A DNA stretch of 64,000 nucleotides from Thermoanaerobacterium sp. RBIITD (lineage in GTDB: Bacteria > Bacillota > Thermoanaerobacteria > Thermoanaerobacterales > Thermoanaerobacteraceae): the NCBI RefSeq assembly GCF_900205865.1, contig NZ_LT906662.1, positions 3,113,411-3,177,410 on the forward strand, read 5' to 3'. The position numbers and the translations under genes were made by a program. Within the stretch, counting starts at the first letter, position 1; every line of letters starts with the position of its first letter. Shown here piece by piece: positions 35,344 through 44,545 of the stretch. The notes beneath the pieces are model-generated. The model worked only from the letters and a program-made list of their open reading frames with translations. It was not told where the DNA came from and did not search any database.

Positions 35344-36393
35344 ATGAAAGCAAATGATTTACTAAAACTTGTAGTTGAGAAAGGTGCATCTGATTTACAT
35401 ATAACGGTTGGAATCCCACCAGTATTGAGAATAAATGGCTATCTTGAAAAGCTTGATTTACCTCCACTTACACCACAGGACACGGAAGACATGACGCGAG
35501 ATCTGCTTAAAAGTGACGAGCTCAATAAGCTTGATGAAACTGGTGACATAGACCTTTCATATTCTGTAAAAGGTCTTGGAAGATTTAGAATAAATGCATA
35601 TAAGCAAAGAGGTACATATAGTCTTGCAATAAGGTCTGTATCTTTAAGAATACCCACCTTAGAAGAATTGGGGCTTCCAAGTGTTACAAGAGAACTTGCT
35701 TTAAAGACGAGAGGTCTTATACTTGTGACAGGACCAACAGGCAGTGGCAAATCAACGACATTGGCTTCCATGATTGACCTTATAAATAACGAACGTAACT
35801 GTCATATATTGACACTTGAAGATCCTATAGAATATTTACATAAGCACAAAAGAAGTATAGTAAATCAGAGAGAAATAGGTCATGACTCTATATCATATGC
35901 AAATGCATTAAGAGCTGCTATGAGAGAGGACCCTGATGTGATACTTGTAGGTGAGATGAGGGATTTGGAAACTATTCAGATTGCTATAACAGCGGCCGAG
36001 ACTGGACATCTTGTTCTATCTACACTACATACAATAGGTGCTGCAAAGACTATTGATAGAATCATTGATGTTTTTCCGCCGCACCAACAACAGCAGATAA
36101 AAGTACAGCTCTCAAATGTATTAGAAGGCATCATATCACAACAGCTACTTCCTAAAATAGATAATTCTGGCCGTGTTGTTGCAGTTGAGGTAATGATTGC
36201 AACACCTGCTATAAGGAATCTTATACGGGAAGGTAAATCATTCCAAATACAATCGATGATACAGACAGGCAATAAATTTGGGATGATAACAATGGATATG
36301 TCTATATCACAGCTTTTAAAGAGGAATTTGATATCTATGGACGATGCACTGACATATTGCGTTGATAGAGAAAATTTCTCAAGAATGATATAA
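35344..36393 (+). CDS. pilT: pilus retraction ATPase PilT
   Basis: 349 aa, start behind AAAGGTGAT. Walker A GPTGSGKST near 131-139, Walker B DPDVILVGEMRD, His box HLVLSTLHTIG, and the PilT signature AIRNLIREGK near 287-296. It depolymerises pili, pulling cells or DNA. It lacks the zinc Cys motif and N-terminal domain of PilB, as expected. It lies 135 bases after pilB, with degenerate repeat-like sequence between. Confidence 0.95.
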   Translation: MKANDLLKLVVEKGASDLHITVGIPPVLRINGYLEKLDLPPLTPQDTEDMTRDLLKSDELNKLDETGDIDLSYSVKGLGRFRINAYKQRGTYSLAIRSVSLRIPTLEELGLPSVTRELALKTRGLILVTGPTGSGKSTTLASMIDLINNERNCHILTLEDPIEYLHKHKRSIVNQREIGHDSISYANALRAAMREDPDVILVGEMRDLETIQIAITAAETGHLVLSTLHTIGAAKTIDRIIDVFPPHQQQQIKVQLSNVLEGIISQQLLPKIDNSGRVVAVEVMIATPAIRNLIREGKSFQIQSMIQTGNKFGMITMDMSISQLLKRNLISMDDALTYCVDRENFSRMI

Positions 36394-36465
36394 AAAATCC
36401 AATGTAGAAGCTTAATTTATTAAAACCATCTAAGAAATCTTTGATTCATGAAGAATATAACTTAT

Positions 36466-36515
36466 GTCATTCTGGGGGTCGCGAAGAATCGCAGACCCGT
36501 TAGGAATACTAAGAT
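36466..36515 (+). repeat. degenerate dispersed repeat (copy between pilT and pilC)
   Basis: Contains GCGAAGAATCGCAGACCCGT and then TAGGAATACTAAGAT, matching the two units at 39021-39107 (consensus GCGAAGAATCTCA-ACCTTTGAGGAAT). Likely a non-autonomous interspersed repeat. Confidence 0.5.
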
Positions 36516-36558
36516 ATTATTTCCAACAAATCCTAATCATGTGAAAGGAAGGCATAAT

Positions 36559-37773
36559 ATGCCAGTATATAGTTATAAAGTCAAGGATAGTGATGGCAAT
36601 CTTATAACAGGAACACTTGAACTTGAGTCAAAAACTGTATGCATAGATAATCTAAAACAAAAGAATTATTACATATTGGACATTAAAGAAAAAGAAGAGA
36701 AAAAAGATATATTTGAAAGCATCAATTCATCTCGAAAAGTCAAAGTCAAAGACATAGCGGTATTTTGCAGACAATTTGCAACACTTATAAATGCAGGACT
36801 TCCAATAGTGACATCACTTGCTACAATGGTGGAACAGGTTGAAAATAAAAAGCTTAAAGGGGCATTATCAGAGGTTTATGAGGACGTACAAAAAGGAAAA
36901 GGACTTTCAGAATCCATGAGAAAACATCCAGATGTATTTCCAATGCTTTTATTTAACATGATAGAAGCCGGTGAAGTGAGTGGTACACTTGATAATGTCT
37001 TAAATGAGATGGCGGACCATTTTGAGAAGGAAAATAATCTAAGCCAAAAAGTAAAATCAGCTTTGGCATATCCAATGGTTGTTTCAATAGTTGCCATATG
37101 TGTCGTAATATTTTTGGTGACAAATGTCCTTCCAACATTCGTAGGTATGTTTAAAAATGCAGGCGCGCAGCTTCCGCTTCCTACAATGATACTTCTTGGC
37201 TTGAGTGATTCCATTTCACATTACTGGTATGTATACATAGCAGATATTGCTTTAACAGTATTTCTGATTATGAAAGCATTGAAAACAGAAAATGGCAGAA
37301 GGCTTTATGATAGTCTTGCACTTAAAGTACCGATATTTGGGCCATTGAATAAAAAAGTAATAACATCGAGGTTTACAAGAACACTTGCTACATTGATAAG
37401 CTCTGGCATACCTTTAATAGAAGCAATGACAGTTATTGAAAAGGTAGTAGGTAATACAATCGTTGCAGATGGTTTAAAAAAGGTGGAAGAAGAAATAAAA
37501 AGGGGAAAGGGTCTTGCAGAGCCTTTAAAAAAGATGGGTATATTTCCGCCAATGGTCATTCAAATGATCAACGTGGGAGAAGATTCAGGCTCCCTTGATA
37601 GTATACTAAAAAAGACAGCAGATTTTTATGACAGCGAAGTAGATGCAGCAGTATCACAGATGACCACGTTGATAGAGCCCTTGATAATAGTAGTATTAGC
37701 GTCGGTAGTTGGATTTATAGTGATATCTATTGTTATGCCGATGTTCCAGATGTACAACTTCGTAGGGCAGTAA
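36559..37773 (+). CDS. pilC: type IV pilus inner-membrane platform protein PilC
   Basis: 404 aa. ATG 36559 follows AAAGGAAGG; an ATG at 36448 would add 37 residues translated from a repeat sequence and is rejected. Begins MPVYSYKVKDSDGNLITG, the usual PilC/GspF start, with two T2SSF domains (about 65-190 and 270-395) and three membrane helices (about 165-190, 215-235, 370-395). It couples the ATPases to pilin assembly. Confidence 0.95.
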   Translation: MPVYSYKVKDSDGNLITGTLELESKTVCIDNLKQKNYYILDIKEKEEKKDIFESINSSRKVKVKDIAVFCRQFATLINAGLPIVTSLATMVEQVENKKLKGALSEVYEDVQKGKGLSESMRKHPDVFPMLLFNMIEAGEVSGTLDNVLNEMADHFEKENNLSQKVKSALAYPMVVSIVAICVVIFLVTNVLPTFVGMFKNAGAQLPLPTMILLGLSDSISHYWYVYIADIALTVFLIMKALKTENGRRLYDSLALKVPIFGPLNKKVITSRFTRTLATLISSGIPLIEAMTVIEKVVGNTIVADGLKKVEEEIKRGKGLAEPLKKMGIFPPMVIQMINVGEDSGSLDSILKKTADFYDSEVDAAVSQMTTLIEPLIIVVLASVVGFIVISIVMPMFQMYNFVGQ

Positions 37774-37809
37774 AACAACAAATGGGGAAAGAGAAAGGGG
37801 GTGAAAAAC

Positions 37810-38184
37810 ATGGCATGGTTCGTAAAGACATTAAATAAAGATGAAAAAGGTTTTACATTGGTGGAATTAATAGTAGTAATAGCAATACTTGGTATTTTGG
37901 CAGCTATTGCAGTACCAAGGATTACAGGTTCAATTTCCACCGCAAGAAAAAATGCTGATATAGCAAATGCCCAAATTATAGGACAGGCAGCCGAGAGATA
38001 TATGGCAGAAAAGGGAGTTAATGAAGTTCCAAATAATAATATAAATCAATTAGTAGTAGATGGGTATTTAAATAAAGTTCCTAAAACATCAGCAAATGGA
38101 GACTTTACACTCATTACATCTAATGGACAAGCAACTGTTAAAATTGGTGAGACGGAGTATTATCCAACACCGCCATCTAATTAA
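37810..38184 (+). CDS. pilA: major type IV pilin
   Basis: 124 aa, ATG 37810 after AAAGGGGG (the GTG at 37801 is inside that site). Leader MAWFVKTLNKDEKG is followed by FTLVELIVVIAILGILAAIAVP, the class III/type IVa pilin signature with Glu5 of the mature protein. PilD cleaves after the Gly. The mature part is short (about 110 aa) with no Cys pair. A stem-loop after the gene may let the pilin be made in excess over the genes behind. Confidence 0.93.
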   Translation: MAWFVKTLNKDEKGFTLVELIVVIAILGILAAIAVPRITGSISTARKNADIANAQIIGQAAERYMAEKGVNEVPNNNINQLVVDGYLNKVPKTSANGDFTLITSNGQATVKIGETEYYPTPPSN

Positions 38185-38194
38185 CAATTTAACT

Positions 38195-38228
38195 GGGATG
38201 GCACATTAGTGCCCTCCCTGACCTTTTT
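38195..38228 (+). terminator. stem-loop between pilA and prepilin peptidase, leaky terminator
   Basis: GGGA (38195-38198) and GGCAC (38200-38204) pair with GTGCC (38209-38213) and TCCC (38215-38218); T-run CTTTTT at 38223-38228 just before the next ribosome site. Likely a partial terminator or mRNA stabiliser. Confidence 0.6.
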
Positions 38229-38243
38229 ACGTAGGAGGCTATC

Positions 38244-38999
38244 ATGTATTTACAATACATACTCGTATTTATATTCGGCACAATAATCGGCAGTTTCTTG
38301 AATGTGGTCATATACCGTATACCACGTAAAGAATCCATAGTTTATCCTCCATCACATTGTACAAAGTGCGGGCATAAGTTAAAACCTGTTGATTTATTTC
38401 CTGTTTTAAGTTATATTTTACTTAAAGGAAGATGTAGGCACTGCGGCGAAAAAATATCAATTCGGTATCCTGCTGTAGAATTTTTAACCGGATTCATATT
38501 TTTTATTATATTTTATCATTTCGGTCTTAGCATAAAAGCGTTGTCATATATATTTTTATCGGCTGTTTTAGTTGCAATAACCTTTATTGATATAGAGCAT
38601 AAAATAATACCGAATAAGATAATTTTAACAGGGCTTATTGGTGGTATTATATTTAGAGTTTTATTGTACAATTATGGTATATTAGACTACGTCATTGGTT
38701 TTGCACTCGGTGGAGGCATACTTCTCCTTATATCTATTATTTCTGGCGGTGGTATGGGTGGTGGTGATATAAAGCTTATGGCTTTGATCGGTCTATTTGT
38801 AGGTTGGAAACTCACACTAACAACATTATTTATAGCCGTACTTTTAGGTGCAATAGGCGGAATTATCTTAATTATCCTTAAGGTTAAGACACGTAAGGAC
38901 TATATACCGTTTGGACCATATATAAGTATGGCATGTCTTATATCAATATTATATGGATATGATTTATTGAATCTATACATAGGATACATTAGAGGGTAA
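38244..38999 (+). CDS. pilD: prepilin peptidase/N-methyltransferase PilD
   Basis: 251 aa membrane protein with about seven segments. The N-terminal methylase part has the zinc tetracysteine CTKC...CRHC (about 39-75) and the starting IGSFLNVVIYRIP. Aspartyl peptidase Asp residues are in FIDIEHKIIPN (near 115-125) and GGGDIKLMA (near 174-182). It removes pilin leaders and methylates the new N-terminus. ATG 38244 has GTAGGAGG. Confidence 0.95.
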   Translation: MYLQYILVFIFGTIIGSFLNVVIYRIPRKESIVYPPSHCTKCGHKLKPVDLFPVLSYILLKGRCRHCGEKISIRYPAVEFLTGFIFFIIFYHFGLSIKALSYIFLSAVLVAITFIDIEHKIIPNKIILTGLIGGIIFRVLLYNYGILDYVIGFALGGGILLLISIISGGGMGGGDIKLMALIGLFVGWKLTLTTLFIAVLLGAIGGIILIILKVKTRKDYIPFGPYISMACLISILYGYDLLNLYIGYIRG

Positions 39000-39020
39000 T
39001 TCCATTATGTATCATCCAAT

Positions 39021-39107
39021 CGCTACGAAAAATCTCAGACTCTTGAATAATATGATAGATGTCACCAGAGGGCTGCGAAGAATCTCATACCTTTGAGGAA
39101 TGCAAAA
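39021..39107 (+). repeat. two tandem units of the dispersed repeat
   Basis: Unit 1 starts GCTACGAAAAATCTCAGAC (39021-39056) and unit 2 GCTGCGAAGAATCTCATAC (39073-39107), each followed by CTTTGAGGAAT-like sequence. They match the copy at 36466-36515. Confidence 0.5.
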
Positions 39108-39135
39108 GAAAATATGTTATAACCACGGAGGATTT

Positions 39136-39591
39136 ATGAGAACTAATGATAAAGGATTAACATTAATCGAGTTAATCACGGTATTATCCATATTAGCAGT
39201 GACTGTACTAATAACATTGCCAACAACAAATTTTTTTAAGGCAAAGATATCTCACTTTAGACTTAATATGATTGCAAATGAATTAATAAATGACATAAGG
39301 TATGTACAACAAAAAAACATATATGAGAATGAGAAGCTATATTTATCAATACAGACTGACCATAGTGGCTATTACATAAACAAACCAGGAACTATGAGTA
39401 AAAGGATAAAAACTAAAATTTTACCGGATGGTATTACAATTTATAGCAATAATTCTATGGATATATCATTTTCCGACCAAGGTGCTCCAATATCCGGTGG
39501 ATGCACAATTTATTTATATAATTCGAATAAAAAGATAGAGATAACCATATTACCAGCTACAGGCAGAGTCATGATTAAAGGGAATTATTGA
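39136..39591 (+). CDS. GspH/FimT-like minor pilin
   Basis: 151 aa, ATG 39136 after GGAGG; an earlier ATG at 39100 lies in repeat sequence. Prepilin leader MRTNDKG then LTLIELITVLSILAVTVLI. The rest is beta-rich with the GspH-like pattern (IRYVQQKNIYENEKLYLSI; GCTIYLYNSNKKIEITILPATGRV). Probably part of the initiating tip complex with the next three genes. Confidence 0.85.
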   Translation: MRTNDKGLTLIELITVLSILAVTVLITLPTTNFFKAKISHFRLNMIANELINDIRYVQQKNIYENEKLYLSIQTDHSGYYINKPGTMSKRIKTKILPDGITIYSNNSMDISFSDQGAPISGGCTIYLYNSNKKIEITILPATGRVMIKGNY

Positions 39592-39601
39592 GGTGAGAGG
39601 A

Positions 39602-40327
39602 ATGAAATATCTAAAAAATACACAAGGCATGACATTAATAGAAGTTTTAGTCGCAATAGCATTATTTGCAATAGCAGCGGTACCATTGTTGGGGGTATTT
39701 CATCAATCTGTTATAACAAATGCAGATTCAAAAATTAGAACACAAGAAGCTACTATTGCACAAAGTATTGCGGAAGATATTAAAGCGCAACAATTAACAG
39801 GCGATGCATTAGCGAATTTTATAAGCCAATTGATAGAAAATAAAAATAAAGAATTATTAAATAAAGGTTTAATTATTAATAAATTAAATACTAATGATGA
39901 TACAATTGGAAATTTAAGAAAATACATTATACAAGTATCGAAAATAAATTCAAATATAAATTATACTTTAACATTTTTAGGTCCTATGACAAATATAAAT
40001 TGGACCGTTCCTAATATTGATTTTAATAATGTGCCACCAATAGATTATGATAAAATAACGGATCTTGCAAAAATTGTTTGGTGGGGTTTTCTTTTTGCAG
40101 TATTTGTGGCTGTATGGAAAATTGGCCTATTAGATGCATTTAAAATAATTTTTTCAACTATATTTTATGATTGGTTCAATGGATTGAAAGATCTTTATTC
40201 TATAGCAGAAGATACAATCGTAAAAATAAAAGCTGAAAAGGGAATAGAGCTAAAAATACCTAAAGCATTACAATTCTGGGATCCTAATTATGAGTGGTGG
40301 TGGTTTTTTATACCATGGAATTGGTGA
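39602..40327 (+). CDS. unusual minor pilin with second hydrophobic segment and Trp-rich tail
   Basis: 241 aa, ATG 39602 behind GAGGTGA. Leader MKYLKNTQG is followed by MTLIEVLVAIALFAIAAVPLL, a PilV-like prepilin start. After the soluble part (about 35-150) comes a second strongly hydrophobic helix (159-177, WWGFLFAVFVAVWKIGLL) and a tail with six Trp among the last 16 residues (226, 232-234, 239, 241). Minor pilins normally have one hydrophobic helix, so this is odd. The stop overlaps the next start (GTGA). Confidence 0.75.
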   Translation: MKYLKNTQGMTLIEVLVAIALFAIAAVPLLGVFHQSVITNADSKIRTQEATIAQSIAEDIKAQQLTGDALANFISQLIENKNKELLNKGLIINKLNTNDDTIGNLRKYIIQVSKINSNINYTLTFLGPMTNINWTVPNIDFNNVPPIDYDKITDLAKIVWWGFLFAVFVAVWKIGLLDAFKIIFSTIFYDWFNGLKDLYSIAEDTIVKIKAEKGIELKIPKALQFWDPNYEWWWFFIPWNW

Positions 40328-40803
40328 AAATCAATAAAGGATATACATTAATAGAGTTATTAGTCACATTAGCAATAATTGGTATTGTTTTATCAATTTA
40401 TTCAACATTATATTATTCAAGCTATAAATCATATGTCAGCACACAAAAAAATATCGACATTGAACAAAATGTTAGATATGCTATGACATATATAACGAAT
40501 CAGATCAATCAAAATAGTAATGGCATTATATTGAGTAATTTTGATAATAATATTGCCCATTCAATTACCGTTATTAATGAGGACGGCAATATAAAGTTTT
40601 CTTTTAATAATAATATAATCTATCGTGAAAAAAATGGTATTAAAAATCAATTAGCAATAGATATATATATATTTAATATTAAAGTAATAACTGATAAGAT
40701 GATCAATATAGAGATAGGTGGCAAAAAAGATGATGGAACAGGAGAATTTACTTTATCAACAGATATTTTTTTAAGAAAGGGTAATATAAATGTACAACAA
40801 TAA
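40324..40803 (+). CDS. PilW-like minor pilin
   Basis: 159 aa. GTG 40324 overlaps the previous stop as GTGA, which suggests translational coupling, and gives the short leader MKINKG before YTLIELLVTLAIIGIVLSI. ATG 40315 is possible but has no ribosome site. The remainder resembles PilW/GspJ (YAMTYITNQINQNSNGI; NNNIIYREKNGIKNQL). It overlaps the next gene by 14 bases. Confidence 0.8.
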   Translation: MKINKGYTLIELLVTLAIIGIVLSIYSTLYYSSYKSYVSTQKNIDIEQNVRYAMTYITNQINQNSNGIILSNFDNNIAHSITVINEDGNIKFSFNNNIIYREKNGIKNQLAIDIYIFNIKVITDKMINIEIGGKKDDGTGEFTLSTDIFLRKGNINVQQ

Positions 40804-41389
40804 AGGATCTGCACTTATATTTACATTAATGGTATTATTAGTATTGTCTGTTTTAGGAGTAACAGTTTTAGAGATATCATTATATGAGTATAAAGCATCA
40901 TATGCATATGGCAATAATATTTCAGTTAATTATTCAGCTGAAGCGGGTCTTGATATTGCAAAAGGCATTTTTAGCCAGCAAATGATGACAGATTTAAATA
41001 ATTTAATGAATAGTGTAGCTAAAACTATTATAGCTACATATAAACAAGTAAATAAAAATGTAGATCCTAATGTATTATATCAAGGTATTTATCAAGCTGT
41101 AAAGAGCTACCTTGAGCAAACTGTTTTTCCTCAATATATAAAGTTATATACACTTAATGGTAATAATATGACAGCAAAGATTAACAGTATAACTATCATA
41201 CCGCCATATTATCAATATAAAGATAATGAACCATCATATCCTTATTTCTACATCAAAGTGGAATCTACGGGTACCTACGGTAAACTTACAAGATACGGCC
41301 ATGCCACTTTAATTCTTGACTTAAATAAATCTGGCAACCCATTGTCAATTCAAAGTTGGACAATTGACAATATACCACCATCAAATTAA
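40790..41389 (+). CDS. PilX-like minor pilus protein
   Basis: 199 aa. Starts MYNNKGSALIFTLMVLLVLSVLG, a prepilin-like leader without Glu5, as in PilX/GspK-type proteins that cap the pilus. A SAEAGLDIAKG segment (near 47-57) is typical of this type. The rest has no named domain. It is the last of four minor pilins in a row. Confidence 0.75.
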   Translation: MYNNKGSALIFTLMVLLVLSVLGVTVLEISLYEYKASYAYGNNISVNYSAEAGLDIAKGIFSQQMMTDLNNLMNSVAKTIIATYKQVNKNVDPNVLYQGIYQAVKSYLEQTVFPQYIKLYTLNGNNMTAKINSITIIPPYYQYKDNEPSYPYFYIKVESTGTYGKLTRYGHATLILDLNKSGNPLSIQSWTIDNIPPSN

Positions 41390-41403
41390 AGGAGAGAAGA
41401 TAT

Positions 41404-41679
41404 ATGGAATTAAAAAATTATATGGAAGAAGCGGTAAAGGATATTATTGACAATGTATTAAAGGATCTGGATGTGTGTAAATGTGAAAAGTGCAAACTTG
41501 ATATAATGGCATTGACACTTAACAGTTTGCCATCCAAATATTATGTAACAGAAAAAGGTGAATTATATAATAAAGTTAATGAGCTAAAACAGCAATTTGA
41601 AGTGGACATTATAAGCAAGATTACAAAGGCAGCATATTTTGTGAATGAACACAAGCGTCATGGAGAGGATCAAATATGA
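41404..41679 (+). CDS. comFB: ComFB-family protein
   Basis: 91 aa, ATG 41404 after GGAGAGAAG. Matches late competence protein ComFB: NYMEEAVKDIIDNVL, then Cys-rich CKCEKCKLDIMALTLNSLPSKY (CKCEKC near 32-37), which can bind zinc. Recent work describes ComFB proteins as cyclic-dinucleotide receptors affecting pili and competence. Its place inside the pil operon, overlapping pilM by four bases (ATGA), supports a regulatory part in pilus function. Confidence 0.88.
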   Translation: MELKNYMEEAVKDIIDNVLKDLDVCKCEKCKLDIMALTLNSLPSKYYVTEKGELYNKVNELKQQFEVDIISKITKAAYFVNEHKRHGEDQI

Positions 41680-42635
41680 TCGGATTTGACATAGGCAGCT
41701 TTTACACCAAGATAGGTAGTTTTGATAAAAAAAATACAAAATTAAATAATATGATTATCGAAAGGACGCCTCATAATTGTATTGAAAATGGATATATAAA
41801 AGATATTAATCTACTTTTTCAATTTTTAAATGAAATTTTGAAGAAGAATTTTCTTAAAGAAAAGAAGTTATTTTTTTGTGTTTCAAGTACGGATATCATA
41901 ATAAGAGAAATTATAATGCCGATGATGAAAGATGATGAATTAAAAAGCGCTTTAAAATATGAAATTGATCAGTATATACCCAATTCAGATGAATACATTA
42001 TCGATTATAAGCAAATTGATAATGATGAAGATAGTAAAAAAACAAAAGTCATGATTGTGGCAGCGCCCAAAAATATGATATCTGAATATGTGAAGTTGAC
42101 AGATATGTTGAAAATGCGTATAGAAGTAATAGATGTATACAGCAACTGTATTTATAAGTCAGTAAATAAATTATGTAAACTTAAAGGCAGTGTTTCGATT
42201 GTGAATATAGGTGCTGCGTACACAGATATTACGTTACTAAATGAAGGAAAGTATGCTTTCAGCAGGATAGTACAATTTGGTGGCAATGATATAACTGAGA
42301 TAATTGCAAATATGTACAATATAGATTTTAGTTCTGCAGAAGAGTATAAAAGGACAAAACCTTTTTTAATAGATGATGAACAGTATAGCGATTTAAAAGA
42401 ACATGTTAAGGAGCATTTAAATAGCAAGCTAAATGAGATATCAAGGATTTTTGATTTTTTTGAATCATCATATCATAAAAGCTTAAATGGGATACAATTA
42501 ATAGGCGGAACTTCAAAACTTATTGGACTCGGCAAATATATTGAAAATTATTTTAAAGTACCTGTTATAACATATGATAGTGATGACTATGTTTATTTTT
42601 TGCCTGTTCTTGGCTCTTTGATTAGAGGTGAATAA
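41676..42635 (+). CDS. pilM: type IV pilus protein PilM
   Basis: 319 aa actin-like ATPase. IGFDIGSFYTKIG at the start is the phosphate-1 motif, VSIVNIGAAYTDIT (near 170-183) the phosphate-2 motif and IQLIGGTSKLIGLG (near 274-287) the adenosine motif. It forms the cytoplasmic ring that binds the N-terminus of PilN. Starts in an ATGA overlap with comFB. Confidence 0.92.
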   Translation: MIGFDIGSFYTKIGSFDKKNTKLNNMIIERTPHNCIENGYIKDINLLFQFLNEILKKNFLKEKKLFFCVSSTDIIIREIIMPMMKDDELKSALKYEIDQYIPNSDEYIIDYKQIDNDEDSKKTKVMIVAAPKNMISEYVKLTDMLKMRIEVIDVYSNCIYKSVNKLCKLKGSVSIVNIGAAYTDITLLNEGKYAFSRIVQFGGNDITEIIANMYNIDFSSAEEYKRTKPFLIDDEQYSDLKEHVKEHLNSKLNEISRIFDFFESSYHKSLNGIQLIGGTSKLIGLGKYIENYFKVPVITYDSDDYVYFLPVLGSLIRGE

Positions 42636-42636
42636 A

Positions 42637-43167
42637 ATGAAGGATATAAATCTTATACCAGAAGAAATCAAAACGAGGGAATACAATAAAAAGAAGAAAA
42701 TAAGGAATCTTGTAAATGGTGTCATAATATTATGTATTTTTTCAGCAATTATTTTTTTGCCGCAAATTTACATACAGAAACTTAATCACGATAAATCAGT
42801 TTTTAATAATAAACTTAGTCAGTTAAAAGAAAAAACTGATATTGAGTTAAAAGTACAAAACCGTATAAAATATTTAGCCGATAAGGAAGCACTTATAAAG
42901 GTTCTTAACAAAAATAAATTTGACATGACAAAAATATTGGATGACATATCAGTAAATATTCCTGATAAAGTTTCTATTACTGATTTGAAATTTAGCAACA
43001 ATGTAATTGAAATAACCGGCAATACATATATGAATAAATTTTTATCAGATTTTATGCAAAATTTAAGAAAACTTAATTATGTTGATGACATAAACTTAGT
43101 ATCGGCAAAAAAATCTGATAACGGGCTTATAAAATATACTTTGCAGATTAAACTTAAGGTGGTATAA
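42637..43167 (+). CDS. pilN: type IV pilus protein PilN
   Basis: 176 aa, ATG 42637 behind AGAGGTGA. Begins MKDINLIPEEIK, the peptide that binds PilM, then one membrane helix (about 24-44), a coiled coil (about 48-85) and a ferredoxin-like fold (SVNIPDKVSITDLKFSNNVIEITG). It is the bitopic alignment-complex partner of PilO. Confidence 0.9.
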   Translation: MKDINLIPEEIKTREYNKKKKIRNLVNGVIILCIFSAIIFLPQIYIQKLNHDKSVFNNKLSQLKEKTDIELKVQNRIKYLADKEALIKVLNKNKFDMTKILDDISVNIPDKVSITDLKFSNNVIEITGNTYMNKFLSDFMQNLRKLNYVDDINLVSAKKSDNGLIKYTLQIKLKVV

Positions 43168-43171
43168 TATT

Positions 43172-43999
43172 ATGAAATTGACAAATAGGGAAAGGGTACT
43201 TATATTACTTGCTCTTGTAATAGGCATAATAGCTTTATATTATCAGTTTGTTTTGTCAAGCCAGCTTTCTAATATCAGTAAGCTTAAAAATGAAGTTACA
43301 AGCCTAAAAACGGAGTCAAATAAATATGATATGTTAAATTTAAAGAATTTGAATGAAAGTTTAACGAAAGTTGAGCAAAAGATAAATACTACGAATGAAG
43401 AATTGCCTGATTATGAGAATATTGAAGAATTTATTGTCTCTTTGGATAATATCATTGCATCGACTGGTGTAAATTTTAAAGAAATAAATTTCCAGAATAA
43501 TGGAAATCAAGGACAAAACCAAAATCCACCTCAACAAAATTTGCAACAGCAAAATGGTGGAAATAGTAAATCACAGAAAAAATATGTTGAAATACCAGTC
43601 AATATTAGCGTTACAGGTAATTATAATAATATATCTGCGTTTATAAGTGAAATTCAAAAGTTAAAAAGAATTAACGATATAAAATCTTTAGAGATTTTAA
43701 ATGACAAAGAATCTGATTCATTAACACTAAATATGAGCTTAGTGATATATTCTATGAATCAAAAAGGTGGTAGCTATCTCAAACCTTCATCAACAACTGG
43801 TAGGAGCAATCCATTTAAACCATTGGAAGAGGTTCAACAAAATATGCAAAATCAAGGAAATAAGCAAAATAACCAACAAACAATACCGAGTATTGATGTA
43901 AATAAGATTATAACAGATACTTTAAATAATGCACTTAAAGTGATACCGCCACAAAATAATACTCTAAATAATAATGGGAAAACAACCGGAGGAAATTAG
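43172..43999 (+). CDS. pilO: type IV pilus protein PilO, Gln/Asn-rich
   Basis: 275 aa. One membrane helix (about 8-27), coiled coil (about 30-75), then a PilO-type fold (about 80-215). A low-complexity Asn/Gln/Gly insert at about 109-136 and a second Gln/Asn-rich tail from about 225 make it longer than the usual about 200 aa. It follows pilN by four bases. Name rests on order and layout. No PilP or secretin follows, as expected for a single-membrane cell. Confidence 0.85.
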   Translation: MKLTNRERVLILLALVIGIIALYYQFVLSSQLSNISKLKNEVTSLKTESNKYDMLNLKNLNESLTKVEQKINTTNEELPDYENIEEFIVSLDNIIASTGVNFKEINFQNNGNQGQNQNPPQQNLQQQNGGNSKSQKKYVEIPVNISVTGNYNNISAFISEIQKLKRINDIKSLEILNDKESDSLTLNMSLVIYSMNQKGGSYLKPSSTTGRSNPFKPLEEVQQNMQNQGNKQNNQQTIPSIDVNKIITDTLNNALKVIPPQNNTLNNNGKTTGGN

Positions 44000-44004
44000 T
44001 ACCG

Positions 44005-44520
44005 ATGAAAAACATTGCTTTAACAGGTTTTATGGCAACTGGTAAAACTACAGTTGGAAAAAATGTTGCTAATATATTAAGTTTCGGCTTTATTGATACC
44101 GATAGCTTGATTGAAAAAATTTGCGGTATAAGTGTGCCGCAAATTTTTGATAAATACGGTGAAAAATACTTTAGAGGTATCGAAAAAACTGCAGTAAGAA
44201 GAGCATCGAGATTAAAAAATTATGTTGTTTCTACAGGAGGTGGGGTTGTATTAAACCCATCAAATATAGTACAATTAAGAAAAAATGGCGTTGTAATATG
44301 TTTAAAAGCAAGGCCTGAAATCATTGTAAGGAATATGGGTGAAAACAAAGATAGACCTTTACTGATGTGTAATGATACACTTGAAAGAGTACAAAAGCTA
44401 CTAAATGAAAGGGAACATTATTATAAATTTGCAGATTATACAATTGATGTTTCTGACATGACTATAAATGATGCAGCTTTAGCGGTTATTGAGGCATATT
44501 CAAAACTAAAGAACAAATGA
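44005..44520 (+). CDS. aroK: shikimate kinase
   Basis: 171 aa. P-loop [12 protein letters not shown] (about 6-17), shikimate-binding DTDSLIE (near 31-37) and [13 protein letters not shown] at about 77-79 (STGGGVV) and the lid Arg in KDRPLL (near 110). It phosphorylates shikimate at the 3-hydroxyl. Placed directly behind pilO and before proBA. Confidence 0.95.
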   Translation: MKNIALTGFMATGKTTVGKNVANILSFGFIDTDSLIEKICGISVPQIFDKYGEKYFRGIEKTAVRRASRLKNYVVSTGGGVVLNPSNIVQLRKNGVVICLKARPEIIVRNMGENKDRPLLMCNDTLERVQKLLNEREHYYKFADYTIDVSDMTINDAALAVIEAYSKLKNK

Positions 44521-44545
44521 AACCCAGGACGAGGATGGATATTTT

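Noticed and set aside
36448-36558. Longer PilC from ATG 36448
   Set aside because: The extra 37 codons run through a repeat sequence and PilC proteins begin at MPVYSYKV with its own ribosome site.
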